Notes: generated by a model from the letters alone, not told the origin. A DNA stretch of 64,000 nucleotides from Hawksworthiomyces lignivorus (GCA_002917075.1 NTMA01000007.1:496001-560000), one strand, 5' to 3'; positions 20,343 through 31,968 are shown, numbered from the stretch's first letter. A program made the numbers and translations.

Positions 20343-21650
20343 ATGCAGAGGCTTCCGGTAGAGATTCTCGACGAAATATGCGGCTATTTGGTCGAGTTCG
20401 ATGACACGGCCGCGTTCCGCCTGGCCTGCAGGGACTTTGCCAGCATCGGCGCAAAATATGTCTTCCGAGAGGTCAAGTTTTATCTCTACCACGAGGATTT
20501 GCACATGCTAAAATACATCGCCGGCAAGGAGGACTGCCGCATCCGCGTATCGCGCTTCATATACATGGCCCCGGTCCTCGAGCCAGCCGTCAGCTTTGAG
20601 CAATATGTGAGCAACCGGCGGGCCGTGGAGCGCGAGCTGCGGATCCAGGAGCATGATGTAATCAATTATTCCCCATTCTTCCCGGCATACTGCAAGATCT
20701 TCCGCGCCTGGGGAAGAGAAAAGCTCGAGGCCGAGTATCAACGATACGTGGCGGCTGTAGACGGACAAGATGCCCTGCTCGAAGAGCGGCACGACGCGAA
20801 ATGTCTGAGCGAAGTCTTCCCTAAACTGTCCAACCTACGCGAGATTGCAATGCTGGACCTCCCGTCCTCTATGCTGGAGACCAGGCGGAGAAAAACCCCC
20901 TTCCACTCTTTTTATGGGCCGATCAACGACGTACACCCCAGGATCCGCGCGCACCAGCTCCAGGTCGTCCTCTCGGCGCTCGCCAATTCTGCATGCCGGA
21001 CCCGCCTGGCGGCCCTGGAAGTGGACAATCTGGGCTGGGAGTTCTTCATGAGTGCCGCGGGCCCGCCGCAGCTCGGCACCCTGCAGGGCCTCACCCATCT
21101 CCGACTCCACGTGCACACGGGGCCGCTCCAGAACTTGGCATGCCGGGCACTGCTCGCGCGGACAGGCGCTCTCGGCGCGTGCCTGGAGGCGCTGCCGGCG
21201 CTCGAGTCGCTGCGCGTTATGTTTCTGCAGGGCCACGGGGGCTACTACGCCGCAGCGCTCCACCACATTGTGCCTGCCGGCTGCGCCTGGCCGCGGCTGC
21301 ACACGCTCGAGATCGGCGGCTTCGACTGCACGCGCCAGGCGCTCGCGGCCGTGCTCCAGCGCCACGAGGCCACCCTGACCACGGTCTGCCTTCGCAACGT
21401 CCAGCTGGGCAGGACGTCGTGGGAGAAATTCCTCCCCGACGTCCGCCGCCTCCCGCGGCTCCAGAGCGCGTGCATCTGCGGGTACCTCTTTGGCCGCAGC
21501 GAGGACCCGCACATTGACGGCGAGGGGCACGAGAGATGGAACGCGCAGACCGTGGACATGGCGCTGCTGAGCGCATGGTGCCGCAACAGAGAGCCCTGCA
21601 CCGCGGAAAGCCTCACCGCGCTCCACGACATCTTTGCCGCAAAAGAATGA
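20343..21650 (+). CDS. F-box protein with LRR-like C-terminal region
   Basis: Single exon, 435 aa. The N-terminus MQRLPVEILDEICGYLVEFDD followed by AFRLACRDFASIGAKYVFREV (residues 2-45) is a fungal F-box, which would bind Skp1 in an SCF ubiquitin ligase. The remainder has no catalytic motif. From about residue 220 it shows Leu-rich segments such as LQGLTHLRLHV and LPALESLRVMFLQGHG spaced like degenerate leucine-rich repeats, the usual substrate-binding part of such proteins. The target is unknown. The gene sits between the repeat patch and the AT-rich relic, consistent with an accessory, rapidly evolving F-box gene. The first ATG was chosen because it places the F-box at the extreme N-terminus, as is typical. 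Confidence 0.75.
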   Translation: MQRLPVEILDEICGYLVEFDDTAAFRLACRDFASIGAKYVFREVKFYLYHEDLHMLKYIAGKEDCRIRVSRFIYMAPVLEPAVSFEQYVSNRRAVERELRIQEHDVINYSPFFPAYCKIFRAWGREKLEAEYQRYVAAVDGQDALLEERHDAKCLSEVFPKLSNLREIAMLDLPSSMLETRRRKTPFHSFYGPINDVHPRIRAHQLQVVLSALANSACRTRLAALEVDNLGWEFFMSAAGPPQLGTLQGLTHLRLHVHTGPLQNLACRALLARTGALGACLEALPALESLRVMFLQGHGGYYAAALHHIVPAGCAWPRLHTLEIGGFDCTRQALAAVLQRHEATLTTVCLRNVQLGRTSWEKFLPDVRRLPRLQSACICGYLFGRSEDPHIDGEGHERWNAQTVDMALLSAWCRNREPCTAESLTALHDIFAAKE

Positions 21651-22494
21651 GACGGTAGACTGCGCTTCGTAACGTGTACCAGCTCGTCTGAGCTTCGGTC
21701 GGCCTTGGCGCAGGCCTACGCATAATTTCCCTTGACGTGCTCCCATGCTCGAGAGCAGAGAATCCTGATATAGACACATCTGGATTTCGTCGTACTACAG
21801 GCAAATCCGTCACGACTGTGTGCCGGCAACCGGGATGTGGAAAAGGAGTTGTTGAAAACTCTATTTCATCTACTTTTATGTAGCATGGCGTTTCTGTAAT
21901 ACGTTTTGGAATTTGTAGAAAGCATTTTAAAACAAATTATTTGTTTGTTCGGTTTATTAATTTTTTTTTTTTTTAATCATGATTAAATTAAGCGTAACTA
22001 ATCTCGTAATTAATACTTCTATTATGCTCTTAAATCTATCAAGCCGAGTTCAAAATATATCAGTAAAAAAGAATTAATATTAAATAAGTGCCTGGGCAAG
22101 TTGAAATCACTTGAACATAGAAGATATGCCTATCACTTGGATAGATACTTAAATTAAGATGTTCTTGACCCAAAGGACAACAGGGGCCAGTATCTCTACC
22201 TTGAGAAACTTCTACTCATGGCATATAGACGTGATGTAGAGCAGCTTGGATTAGCAGGCTGCTCTTGATGCGAGAGGCAATAATTTTGCCAAATGAAGAT
22301 AGAATTCGCCTCGCAGTTCGACGGTCTCCTCCATCCTCCTTAGGCAGAGATGCTTATCCATTAGGAGCATATCTGCTTCATGGATAGCCCATCTTCGAAG
22401 CTGGGATTTTTGTTTTCTCGTACAACCTCAGCAAAGTGGAGGCATCTTTCCGAAAAAAAGCCGCCCCGAGACGGGCGGATTTCAGACCTGAGAC
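21651..22494. other. AT-rich relic, 0.8 kb
   Basis: Strongly AT-rich from about 21840 to 22300, with long T runs. Embedded on the plus strand are short protein-like stretches broken by stops and a frameshift: VLDPKDNRGQYLYLEKLLLM then AYRRDVEQLGLAG (about 22165-22260), and LPNEDRIRLAVRRSPPSSLG (about 22287-22350). This looks like a decayed coding element, possibly mutated by RIP, of unknown origin. Confidence 0.4.
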
Positions 22495-24429
22495 TCACTG
22501 CACATGCTCCTTCTCCTCCGCCTTTGGGATTCGGATGAAGGCGACGCAGATCACCGCCCCGCAGACGGCGGCGGCGAGGCCGAACCACCAGATGGCGCGC
22601 AGGCCCTCGAGCCCGATGTCGCCCGAGGGCAGCTGGTCGACGCGCACGCCGATGGAGTCGGCGACGCTGGTCATGATGGCGCTGGCCAGGTTCTGCACGG
22701 TGACCAGCAGCGCGCCGGCGCTGCCCTGGTAGCTGCGGGGCACGGCGCTGGTGATGAAGATGGAGGCGGCGGCGAAGCTGAGGTCGGGGCCGAAGGTGGC
22801 GAGGGCGACGCCAGGCATGCTGAGCGCCCAGTAGCCGAAGCGGCCGGACGGGTCGGCGTAGGCCTGGGGCAGAAAAAACGCGGGGCCCAGCGCGAAGCCG
22901 ACCATGCCGGCCGAGAGGATCCAGTGGCCGGGCAGCACGTGCAGGGTGCGGGAGACGAGCCAGGCGGCGAAGGCGCCGACGAGGCCGTTGGGCAGCACGT
23001 ACCAGGCGGTCTGCAGCGGGGTGGCGCCCTGGTAGCGCTGCCAGAACTGCACGGCGTAGAACTGCCAGGCGCCGCAGTAGGCGCCGAAGCCGAGGAAGTA
23101 GGCCACCAGCAGCGCCGCGAACCCGGGCGTGCGCCACAGGCCGGCGGGCAGGAGCGGGCGCGGCGCGCGGCGCTCGGCCCACGCGAACGCGGCGAAGCTC
23201 AGCACGCCGAGCGCCACGGTGGCGTACGCGTAGGGCGGCCAGCCGGCGGCGGGGCCCTGGGTCAGGCCGAAGAGGAGCAGGGCGGAGCCGGCGGCGGCGA
23301 GCAGGGCGCCGGGCCAGTCGAACAGGCGCAGCGGGCTGGCGCCGCGGCCGCCGACGGCGCCGTTTCCATTGCTGCCGCCGTCCCACGCCGGCGGCGCCAG
23401 CGGCGGGATCGTCAGCTGCGCGGCGACCGCCGCGAGCGCTAGCAGCAGCGCCGTCGACCCAAAGATCCACGGCAGGTGCGACGCCAGCGCCCCGCCCTGC
23501 ACGCAGCCCACCCAGAAACCCGTGGGCGCACAGCCCGCCATAAACGAGAACACCCGCGTCTTGCGCCGCCCCGGGTTGTACACGCGGCCCAGCACGCTCA
23601 TCGACGCCGACATCAGCGCCCCCACCGCCAGCCCCTGCATGGCGCGCGCCACAAAGAAGAGCACCCGCAGCCGCGGCGCCGCCACCGCGCCCGCGCACAC
23701 CGCGTTCCACCCGGCCTGCCACAGGAACGCGCCCACCACCAGCGGCTTGGGCGGCGCCAGGTCCGCCAGCGCCCCCGACACCGCCACCGACAGCCCGCTC
23801 GCCAGCAGCAGCGCCCCGTTCAGCCACGGCACCTGGCTCGGCGCGATCCCCAGCGCCGCCCGGAACGCTCCCTGCGCCACCATCGTGTGGCCCAGCGCCA
23901 GCGCGAACATGACCTGCCCCGCCGAGCACACCAGCACAAACACCAGCTCCGCCGCCAGGCTGGGCAGCTCCGGCGGCACCCCCTGCGACGTGCGCATGCC
24001 AACGCCAGCGATGTCGCCGTTGCCGCCGCCCCCGACCGCCCCTTCGTCGGGACGAGGAAGGTCATCGAGGGGTGACGGCGACGACCCGCGCCGGCGGTGA
24101 TGCGGCACCTGGAGAGCCTGGATGTCTTCTACCAACTCGATGGCTTCGCCTGCACTCTCGCCGGCTGGTGCAGCACCTACCAGCAGGCCTCCAGAAGCAA
24201 AGAACTCCTCCGCTGGCGACGTCGGCCCGCTGGTGTCGGGCGTCAGGAGCCCGGACTCGTGGCGTGTGACGGCTTCGCGGCCGCCCTTGTGCATTGCCGG
24301 CTCAGGAAGCTGGATGGCCATGCTCTGGCGAGCTGTCCGATCGTTCCGCGTGAACGACAAAGTCGCACCGCCATGTTCCTGGCTAGCATCCTCCGCTGCG
24401 GTACTGTTGACCGCCTCACCTTGAGACAT
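22495..24429 (-). CDS. DHA2-type major facilitator (14-TM drug:H+ antiporter family)
   Basis: Single exon, 644 aa. Residues 1-155 are a polar cytosolic N-terminus. From about 160 onwards hydrophobic segments alternate through the rest of the protein, consistent with the 14 helices of the DHA2 group. Recognisable blocks are the helix-2/3 loop (LADLAPPKPLVVGAFLW), ARAMQGLAVGALMSASMSVLG (helix 4 region) and the long mid-protein loop with a Gly/Asn-rich tract (about 380-390). The family exports drugs, toxins or metabolites, or handles amino acids and siderophores; the substrate cannot be told from sequence. The frame extends upstream only through a GTG codon, so the first ATG at 24429 is used. 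Confidence 0.82.
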   Translation of the reverse strand: MSQGEAVNSTAAEDASQEHGGATLSFTRNDRTARQSMAIQLPEPAMHKGGREAVTRHESGLLTPDTSGPTSPAEEFFASGGLLVGAAPAGESAGEAIELVEDIQALQVPHHRRRGSSPSPLDDLPRPDEGAVGGGGNGDIAGVGMRTSQGVPPELPSLAAELVFVLVCSAGQVMFALALGHTMVAQGAFRAALGIAPSQVPWLNGALLLASGLSVAVSGALADLAPPKPLVVGAFLWQAGWNAVCAGAVAAPRLRVLFFVARAMQGLAVGALMSASMSVLGRVYNPGRRKTRVFSFMAGCAPTGFWVGCVQGGALASHLPWIFGSTALLLALAAVAAQLTIPPLAPPAWDGGSNGNGAVGGRGASPLRLFDWPGALLAAAGSALLLFGLTQGPAAGWPPYAYATVALGVLSFAAFAWAERRAPRPLLPAGLWRTPGFAALLVAYFLGFGAYCGAWQFYAVQFWQRYQGATPLQTAWYVLPNGLVGAFAAWLVSRTLHVLPGHWILSAGMVGFALGPAFFLPQAYADPSGRFGYWALSMPGVALATFGPDLSFAAASIFITSAVPRSYQGSAGALLVTVQNLASAIMTSVADSIGVRVDQLPSGDIGLEGLRAIWWFGLAAAVCGAVICVAFIRIPKAEEKEHVQ

Positions 24430-26642
24430 GATCACGGTGTAGCATGCAGGTGCGTAGTTTCAAGAGAAAAAAAAAATAGCAAATAAAAATTGATGACAGA
24501 AAAAGACAAGAGACCAACCACAAGGTAGTACAAGCTAATTAGTGAGGAGAGATATGAGGCAGTCGTATGTCACTTCCAAAGCCTTAGATTTAGTGTTATC
24601 GTGACCATACTGTCCGGAGCATCTGCCCTTCTGCCTAACCCACCTAGTGCTTTCTAATCAGCTGCGGGGAGATACTACTTACTACTTACTGTGCATGTAT
24701 TCATACAATACCACGTCATGCATGCACGGCAACAAGGGAGAATACAGAGTTTTCATTGATCTTTTTTTTTTTCGTCACCTGCAAATATTGCAGACACTTA
24801 CACGCGGCTGTTGGAACCGGATTTTTGCTACCCAGCTCGCGGCTTATACGCTCAGGACTGCTGCAGGCAGCAACCTCTCGAGCCCAGATGGCCGACTCTC
24901 TCACGCATTTTGCCGTGTTAGTGTACGAACTGCGTCTGTACTCCAGAGTATGCAAAACGATCCGAGCTCAGCGGACTGCCGGCTGCTGATCGTTGCGTAT
25001 TAGTGCCTGTCTCCCGTTAGTTGCCGGCTCTTATTTCTGCTACAACGTGCTTTTGCTACAGCCTCGTCGCAATTTTTTTTTTTCAAAAACTGCACATCTT
25101 TATATGCCTCCGAACTCGGAATAGAAAAAGCATATTGAAACGACTCTCCAGTGCTCCAGTGTTGTATCTCAGCCTCAAAGGCCGTTTTAAACATCCAAAG
25201 CAAGCCTTCCTTCACAACCTCCCGTGCTCATTGGCATCGGGTATTCGTCTGGCTGGCTTCTTGGACAACTACACGTCTCCTAGGCTGGCCGGCGAGGACA
25301 TTCTTGCCTGGCGGCCCTATGTCACTTCATGTGAGACGAATGTCATGACCAACAAGACACCGGAATGCCCGTGATGGTCACTTTCTTATGCAGAGACACC
25401 GCAGCTTTCGAGTTGTGCCTGAAGATCACAAAAGGAGCCACCTTTGGTCGGGTCTCTCTCAAGCTGTGGGATATCGTCATCGCCGAGAGTTGGAGGTCTG
25501 TGTGTTGTGCATACCTGAGAGGTAGGAATTAGAGATGGGGGTTGACGCTGCCTCCTAATGCGACCCTGTTTTTGGACGATTCATGAAACTCGCGATAGCT
25601 TCGGCTTCCACCCTTTGCGTACACCCACTTGACAAGATAGAGAGTAAGGCCAAGGCGAAACTGCTGTTAGAGAGCGTGTTTGGGGAACACACCATGTAAG
25701 AAGGTGAACGACGCCTGATGCCATAGTCTCCCTTGGCTTCCGGCAACTTTTTATTCTCTCCTCGGAGATGGCGACGACGATCTTGTTCAAGCTCCTTTCG
25801 CTTCGGTGGCTGTAAGTGGTCATAGACGCAACTTCGGCGGGGCTTATTACATGCTGCAGCGCACAGTCACCACTGCCTCTGTGTCGTTTGTCGTCTGAAC
25901 TCGACTTGAATGGCCTTCAGGACATCCCCCCTCTATTATATCTCGGCCCTTTTTGGAATAGAACGAAAACCAACTATTCCTGCCCAACAGCAAAGTTGTC
26001 AACGCAAACAAAAGCTGTTGGATCTTGCTGCAGATCAAAACCTGAACAGCGCGAGGCTTCGCCCCAACTGAACACCCTCTCAAAACTTGGCCTGCTTGTA
26101 GCTGAAAACGTCCCTTATATTGTGCGTTTACTGTGCGTTTACAGCTTCGATCCAAGTTTTTAATTCCCGCTACAATACAAATTTCATTGGCCGAGGAGCT
26201 GAGTAGGTAGTTGTGCGTACGCTGGCACGGGCGACTTTACAGCTTCGCCGCTGTCTGGGCCTGACCGCTTCCTCAGGCTTTTCAGGCTTTCTCAGGCTCT
26301 CTCAGACTAGGGAGGGTTTAGGCTGTGAATGCGAAGCAAGGCTAGACACGCACCAGATACCGAGTGTGCGCTGCGCGTATGTGTTGACTCGTAGCTTGTC
26401 CGTAGGAAAATCAAAACTCCCAATTCATGGAGCCAGGAGCGGCTAAAACTCTGGATATCCACTACCATCTATACATAAGTGGATGATACGCCCTCTATGG
26501 GATCCATGTCAGATTATGGAGCAATTCTTTGCTATTTGTCTGCAGCTGCAGCGGTCTTCAGGAACGCTAGGAAGACAAAATCCTCCGAACACAGAAGGTA
26601 ATAAGCAATAAGGATTCATCTGCCACTCACCTGATCATTCAA
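24430..26642. other. Intergenic, 2.2 kb
   Basis: Divergent promoter region between the MFS gene and the poly-Gln protein. No supported gene or RNA. Short imperfect direct repeats of TCAGGCTTT/CTCAGGCT occur at about 26273-26300. Confidence 0.45.
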
Positions 26643-27797
26643 ATGGGCTGCCTTTTCTCCAAAGAGGCTGCTGGAGGAACAGGGTCGCAGGCAGCCGGGT
26701 CAAAGAATAAGAAGCGAAACAAGGAATCAAAACACAAGAATAAAGAGCAGGGACAGGGGAAGCCGCAGGAGCAGCAGGAGCGGCAGGAGCGGCAGCAACA
26801 GCAGCGGCCGCAACAACAAGAGGAGCGGCAGCGGCAAGGGCAACAGCGGCAGCAAGAACAGCAACCGCATGAGCAGCAGCAGCAGCAGCAGCAGCAATCA
26901 GAACAACCACAGAGTCCAGAGCCACGCCAACCTCCGCCCCAATATTCACCTCAGCAGCCATATCAGCAGCCATACCAACATGCACTATATCAACTGCCAC
27001 ATCAGCAGCCATACCAGCAACCATACCAGCAGCCGTACCAACAGCAACAGCAGGTGGAACAGTCTCTGGACGCGCAATTTCGCCAAGGGGCGGATACCTT
27101 TTTACCTTCGCCAGGGAGCCCGAGGCCCCCCAGCTACGTCGAAATTGCCAAACCGCAGCTGAGTCGGCAGACGATCCGGCAGGCGCTGGGCAACATGGCG
27201 GCCTACTTGGCCCAGAACGGCGTGACGGTCAACGTGGTAGCGGTGGGCGGGGCCGTAAGCACGCTGCTCCTGCAGTCGCGCGAGACCACGCGCGGCGTCG
27301 ACTATTTCCTGGCCACCCCGCATTCGCCGGAGCACCACGTGCTGCAGGATGCGGCGCGGCACGCAAACCAGATAGCGAATGCCGCGCTGGGCGCAGAGTG
27401 GTTCACCAACATTACCGCGCAGGCCGCCATGGGCAGCCTCGACTTGCAGAGCGCGCTGGCGTCGGCCGCCTTTGAGCAGGACGCCGTCGTCTTTGAGCAG
27501 GTCACCGAGCACGGCGGCCTGTGCATCTTTGCCGCCCCCTGGGCCTACGCATTTTGCAGCAAGGTCAGCCGCCTGTCTGCCGCCGCCGCCGGCGCCGCCC
27601 TCGCGCCACTCTACGACCTCGCCGACGCCGTCACCTACCTGCGCGAGCACCTGCACACGGAGGGCCAGCGTGTCGTCAGCGCGCGCGTGGTCGCGCAGTG
27701 GAGCCAGCAGTACGGGATGGGCGCGGCGGACGCCGTCCTGCGGCAGGTGAATGAAGAGTACCACCATCGGCACGGCATCTACCCCATTGTATGGTAG
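26643..27797 (+). CDS. Putative lipid-anchored poly-Gln protein with nucleotidyltransferase-like C-terminus
   Basis: Single exon, 384 aa. The start MGCLFSKE fits an N-myristoylation signal (Gly2, Ser6, Lys7) with an adjacent palmitoylatable Cys3. It is followed by a Lys/Arg/Asn patch (about 22-38), together a typical plasma-membrane targeting arrangement. Residues about 40-140 are almost entirely Gln/Glu/Arg/Pro, including an eight-Gln run and repeated QQPYQQPY blocks. Residues about 160-384 form a globular domain with VGGAVSTLLLQSRETTRGVDYF. This resembles the GG...(D)hD strand-turn of nucleotidyltransferase-fold proteins found as uncharacterised fungal paralogues; the first Asp of the pair is Gly here, so catalysis is doubtful. 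Function is unknown. Confidence 0.65.
   Translation: MGCLFSKEAAGGTGSQAAGSKNKKRNKESKHKNKEQGQGKPQEQQERQERQQQQRPQQQEERQRQGQQRQQEQQPHEQQQQQQQQSEQPQSPEPRQPPPQYSPQQPYQQPYQHALYQLPHQQPYQQPYQQPYQQQQQVEQSLDAQFRQGADTFLPSPGSPRPPSYVEIAKPQLSRQTIRQALGNMAAYLAQNGVTVNVVAVGGAVSTLLLQSRETTRGVDYFLATPHSPEHHVLQDAARHANQIANAALGAEWFTNITAQAAMGSLDLQSALASAAFEQDAVVFEQVTEHGGLCIFAAPWAYAFCSKVSRLSAAAAGAALAPLYDLADAVTYLREHLHTEGQRVVSARVVAQWSQQYGMGAADAVLRQVNEEYHHRHGIYPIVW
26760..27060. repeat. CAG/CAA-rich low-complexity tract encoding poly-Gln and QQPY repeats
   Basis: In-frame CAG/CAA and CAGCAGCCATAC-type units inside the preceding gene. Length is probably variable between strains. Confidence 0.85.
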
Positions 27798-30015
27798 AGG
27801 GCAAAACACGGGAACCAGTTTGGTGTACGATTGTGTTGGCGCGCATGTACGCTTGCAGGTAGTTGGATGTAAATTTTCAGATTGGGCAGGACTGATAAAA
27901 CCGTGTTAAGTTGGTTGGTTGTTTGTATTACCCTATTATTTCTTTGTCTCATTGTTCAAAAAAGACGATGGTGTTGATGTAACTAGAATTTGTTTTGGCG
28001 CCGCAGACTGCTATCTCTCAGGACTCGGACGGTGAGGGCACCGCAAGTGCCAACCTGGACAGACGACATTTCATCGTATTCCAGGGGAACGAAGCCTCTC
28101 GGCAGCTGTGCAGACAGAAGGCGTGGCGCCCGCTGTGGAGCCGCATGAGCGATGCCTTATCGCTTGCTCGATGGTCAACCGCACGCAGCAGCTGGCCGCG
28201 ATGGCGTACGCAGCCGTGGTGGGGTAGGAGAGATCGCAGCCAGCGATCGATGTAAGAGGGTAAAAAATGGTTTGTTATACGTATGGAGCATGCACGAGTG
28301 CAGATGAACACGTATGAATATGGACGAACACGTATAAGTCTGTGTTGACAGCCTGTGAATTTTTTTTGGGCTTTTGCAAGACAACTTTTTTTGTATTTAT
28401 TTCCCCCTTTTTATCTCCATGATATCCTTGTTTACATTAAATTGTATGGTCAGCCTTGTCAACTTCAATTTCGCGATACGGCATCTCCCTTTTCAAATTT
28501 CCTACTGGATTTACAGAACTGGCACTGCATATATTTTCACTGCAGTCGCCTAACTACGTAGTATACTACGGTTTTCTATCACATGCGCATTTGTAAGTCT
28601 CTGTCGCAAATACGGATTTCCATGGTGACGTCGTGTCTATTTCCAACTACAGCAAGGTGAAACGCTGGCATACACACTACTAATTTTGGCTAATTGTTCT
28701 TTATCGAAGTTCAAGCAAATCTCTCTCCAAGCCTCCCTTGCGCCTCTCTCTGTATGACAGCTGCTTGACAGAGTTTCTGCCTGATGTTGCTATACGCCAG
28801 CTATTTAAAGGAACCCACGTGTAACGGAGCCATTATAGAACAATAGCCGTTTTGAGCCGTGGCCTGAACTAGAGCCAAATCAACGTGAAACAAACTTGGG
28901 CTGGGATGGATTCTCCGTTCTTTATGCACTAAAAAAGATGGGCAGACACTGGAGAACTCGTGGATGACGCTATCGAGATGAGAAAGGGCGAGAAAACCAA
29001 TATCTTGTAAAAAAAAAAATCAAAAATAAAAATCCATATTAGCAGAGGCAGCGTAGCCGCATCGACAAATATTAGCGTTGTTATGGTCGTTCCTTGTGCC
29101 TCCGCTCCGCACGACGTACTCGTATATGCGCATGCAACCACTTGTTTCTTATTTATGTGCTGAAGCGTGGGCTTTGTTGTTGCTCTGTTGCATCGCCAGC
29201 ACCCCAAGCGCCCTCACTTTAGACGGCTTTTGGTGGGGAATTCAGCAGCACCAGTTCCTGCATACTACTGGAGAGCGTGCTCTCATTGGCCGGCCGCCAG
29301 TTTTAGTGTGCACGGTTGCCCGTGGTAGCAAACCCTTCCTAATCGGGACTAGTTCCATGCCAACACAAGGAGTGGTGGCCCTTTCCTGTCTAGCCATCGT
29401 CAAAGCAAAAGAAAAACAGAAGGAACGAACCGGCGACCGTCCCCCTTGCTCTTTCTCTTCAACATCGACATCGACAACATCCACCCGCCCACCGGCCTCT
29501 CGACGGCCGCCGATCGAAGCGCCTCAGCCTCCCCCGGTAATCGACGAACCTGACCGACAGGACAACAGCGACAGCGACAGAATATCGCATGAAGACGATT
29601 ACTAGCCGGCTCAGGCACACTGGCGCGTCTCAACGGCTGGAGAATTAACGACACGAAATCAACCCCTCTCCCGTCCGAAGCCACCGTATGCGCCAGCAAC
29701 CGACCAACGACGACGACACACGACACACGACAAACGACACGACGACTGTAAACCATCGCAGCATCTGGACTGCCGTCTAGTGCTGCATTCTCGCATCTTT
29801 TTTCCCTTTTTTTCCTTATTGTTTTCTTGTGTGGAAAACTCCTTTGGGCTCTCGCTGCTCGACACCGACTTTTTGTTTGGATTCGCCTGACGATCTCTCT
29901 CTGCGGCGATATCTCGACATATCGACGACGACTGCTTCTTTTAACCACTGATCTCAGCAGCCGGTCTATGCCGACGGCCTGAGAGCAGGATTTCGCCAAC
30001 AGCATTTACGCCAAC
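27798..30015. other. Intergenic, 2.2 kb
   Basis: 3' flank of the poly-Gln protein gene and upstream region of nudE. No gene supported. A CGACACA-type microsatellite lies at about 29705-29745, within what is probably the nudE leader. Confidence 0.45.
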
Positions 30016-31968
30016 ATGGCGGAGCCGCCGTCATCTCCCCCTAGCGGAGAGACCAGCGCCGAAGATGCGCTCTCGTGGTACAAGTCTCAGTACGAGCAGC
30101 TGGAGCAAGAGCTGATCGAATTCCGCGAGTCTAGCAAAGAGCTCGAAGCAGAGCTGGAGAAGGACCTAGATGCAGCCGACAAGCGGGAGCGCGCGCTGCG
30201 AGAGAAGGCCGAAGCTGCCGAATTCGAGGTGGACGAGTGGAAGGTAAGGGATGGGATAGAATGGGACGGGATAGCGTAAAGCGGAAACGGGAGGCTGACT
30301 ATTTTCCTGCAGAGAAAATACAAAGAATCAAAGGCAGAGGCAAATGCCGCGCAGAATGCTCTCGAAAAGGAGATCACAACTCTGCGCGATACCAGCCGGA
30401 CGCTGCAGCTCAAGCTGCGCGATATCGAAGTAGCCAACGATGACTTTGAGCGGCAGGCCCGGAACACGACATCGTCGCTAGAGGATCTCGAGTCCAAGTA
30501 CAACGTGGCCATCGAGCGCGCCGTGCTGCTGGAAGAAGAGATCAAGATGGGCGAGCAAGAGCGCGAGACCCTCCGGGTGGACTCGCAGCGCCTGCGGGAG
30601 GAGCTGTCGGATCTGAAGATCGAGGCGGAGATCCTGCAGAACAAGCTCAAGAAGCAAGAAGCTACACGCCACCTCTCTGCCATCTCTACCGACATCTCCG
30701 TACCCGAATCTCCCACCTTCGACCACTCCCCCAACTCAACCGCCAGCTCACCGCTCATCACTACGCCACCAGACACCAAATCAACGCTGTCCACGGCCGA
30801 TTCTGTATCCGAGGTGCAAGATCCGCCCTCACCCCCCATGTCGGACGCCTCCATCTCGCTGCCCAAGCCGAGCGGCGCCCACAGCACGCACCCTATTGCC
30901 AAGACGCCGGCGCCAGCGCGCAAGTCTCGCCTGCCGTCCTCCGAGTTCAGCAACGCCGTCACGCCACGTCCCAAGGGGCTGGGCTCCTCTATCTCTTCAA
31001 CTACGTCGCGCCCTCTTGGCACGCGTGTTGCAACTGCTTCGGCCGCTACGCGGACACCCGCACCGCGGACGAGCACAACGGGTGGCGCCGGCACGAGCAC
31101 CAAGACCGGCGGCCGCTCCACCTCCCACAAACTGCCGTCGTCCAACTCCCTCTCGCACATCCGCTCGCTTACGGCGCAGATGCAGCGCCTGGAAGCCCGC
31201 GTCCAGTCTGCCCGCTCCAAGCTGCCGGCGCCCGTCAGCACGCCGCCGCGCTTCTCGCCGCGGACCTCGGCTCTGGGACCAGGGGGCATCCCCTCTACCG
31301 TCACCATCCGCTCACGCAAGCGCACGGTTGGCTCGACAGCCTCCTCTGTTGCCAGCGGCTACACAGCCGGCAGCGGCGGCGGCGAGGATGCCACGCCGAC
31401 GCCCACCAACCACGTATCAGGCGCGGGCAACTCCGGCGGCGCAACTAAGACGAGCAAGCACATCCCGCGGCTGTCAACGTCGGGCGTCAGCCGGCTATCT
31501 TTTGGGCCGTTGCCCAACCGCAGCGAGCGCAGCGGCGGCGGACTGGACCCAGAGTCCTCGCGGCCCAGCTCGCGCGCCAGCGTCTCGTCCATTGCGCGCC
31601 CTGCCAGCCGCAACACCGACGCCCGCGATATGCCACCGCCTCGGCCAATGTCGCGCACTTCGCTCTCTGGCGTGCGCACACCGCTGGGCCGGCCACGAAG
31701 CTCGCTCGGCGGCAGCCTGCACGGCCACTCGATGAGCGTCGGCGTCGGCGGCATGCTGCCCGAGGACGGCGAGGTCGACCCCAGCGAGTACCGCACTCCC
31801 AGCCGCCGCGGCACCTACTCCAAGTACGAGATAGACGCCATGACCAGCGGTATCCCCGCCCCGAGCGGCATCCCAGTACCTGGCGGAGCTAGTCGGCGAC
31901 AGAGCGGTGGCTCAACTGCCGGCTACAGTTCGGTGTCAGGCCGGCGCGCCAGCACGAGTACCAAATAG
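30016..31968 (+). CDS. nudE: NudE, dynein/LIS1 cofactor (RO-11 homologue)
   Basis: Exons 30016..30243 and 30313..31968 give 627 aa. Residues about 15-215 form a long coiled coil ([20 protein letters not shown], then heptads through [16 protein letters not shown]), the conserved NudE/Ndel1 region that binds LIS1 (NudF) and dynein. Residues 220-627 are Ser/Thr/Pro/Arg-rich and largely disordered, as in fungal NudE. The protein localises to microtubule plus ends and supports nuclear migration and hyphal growth. The single intron (30244..30312, donor GTAAGG, branch CTGAC) interrupts the coiled coil between codons, a position where the heptads continue without a break. Confidence 0.9.

Noticed and set aside
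22504..23442. 312-codon plus-strand frame antisense to the MFS transporter.
   Set aside because: Antisense shadow of a GC-rich gene; composition is Gly/Ala/Arg/Asp with no domain, while the minus-strand frame has clear transmembrane helices.
29078..29605. 175-codon plus-strand frame before nudE.
   Set aside because: No conserved content; its end runs into the CGACA-rich leader, and composition is not protein-like.
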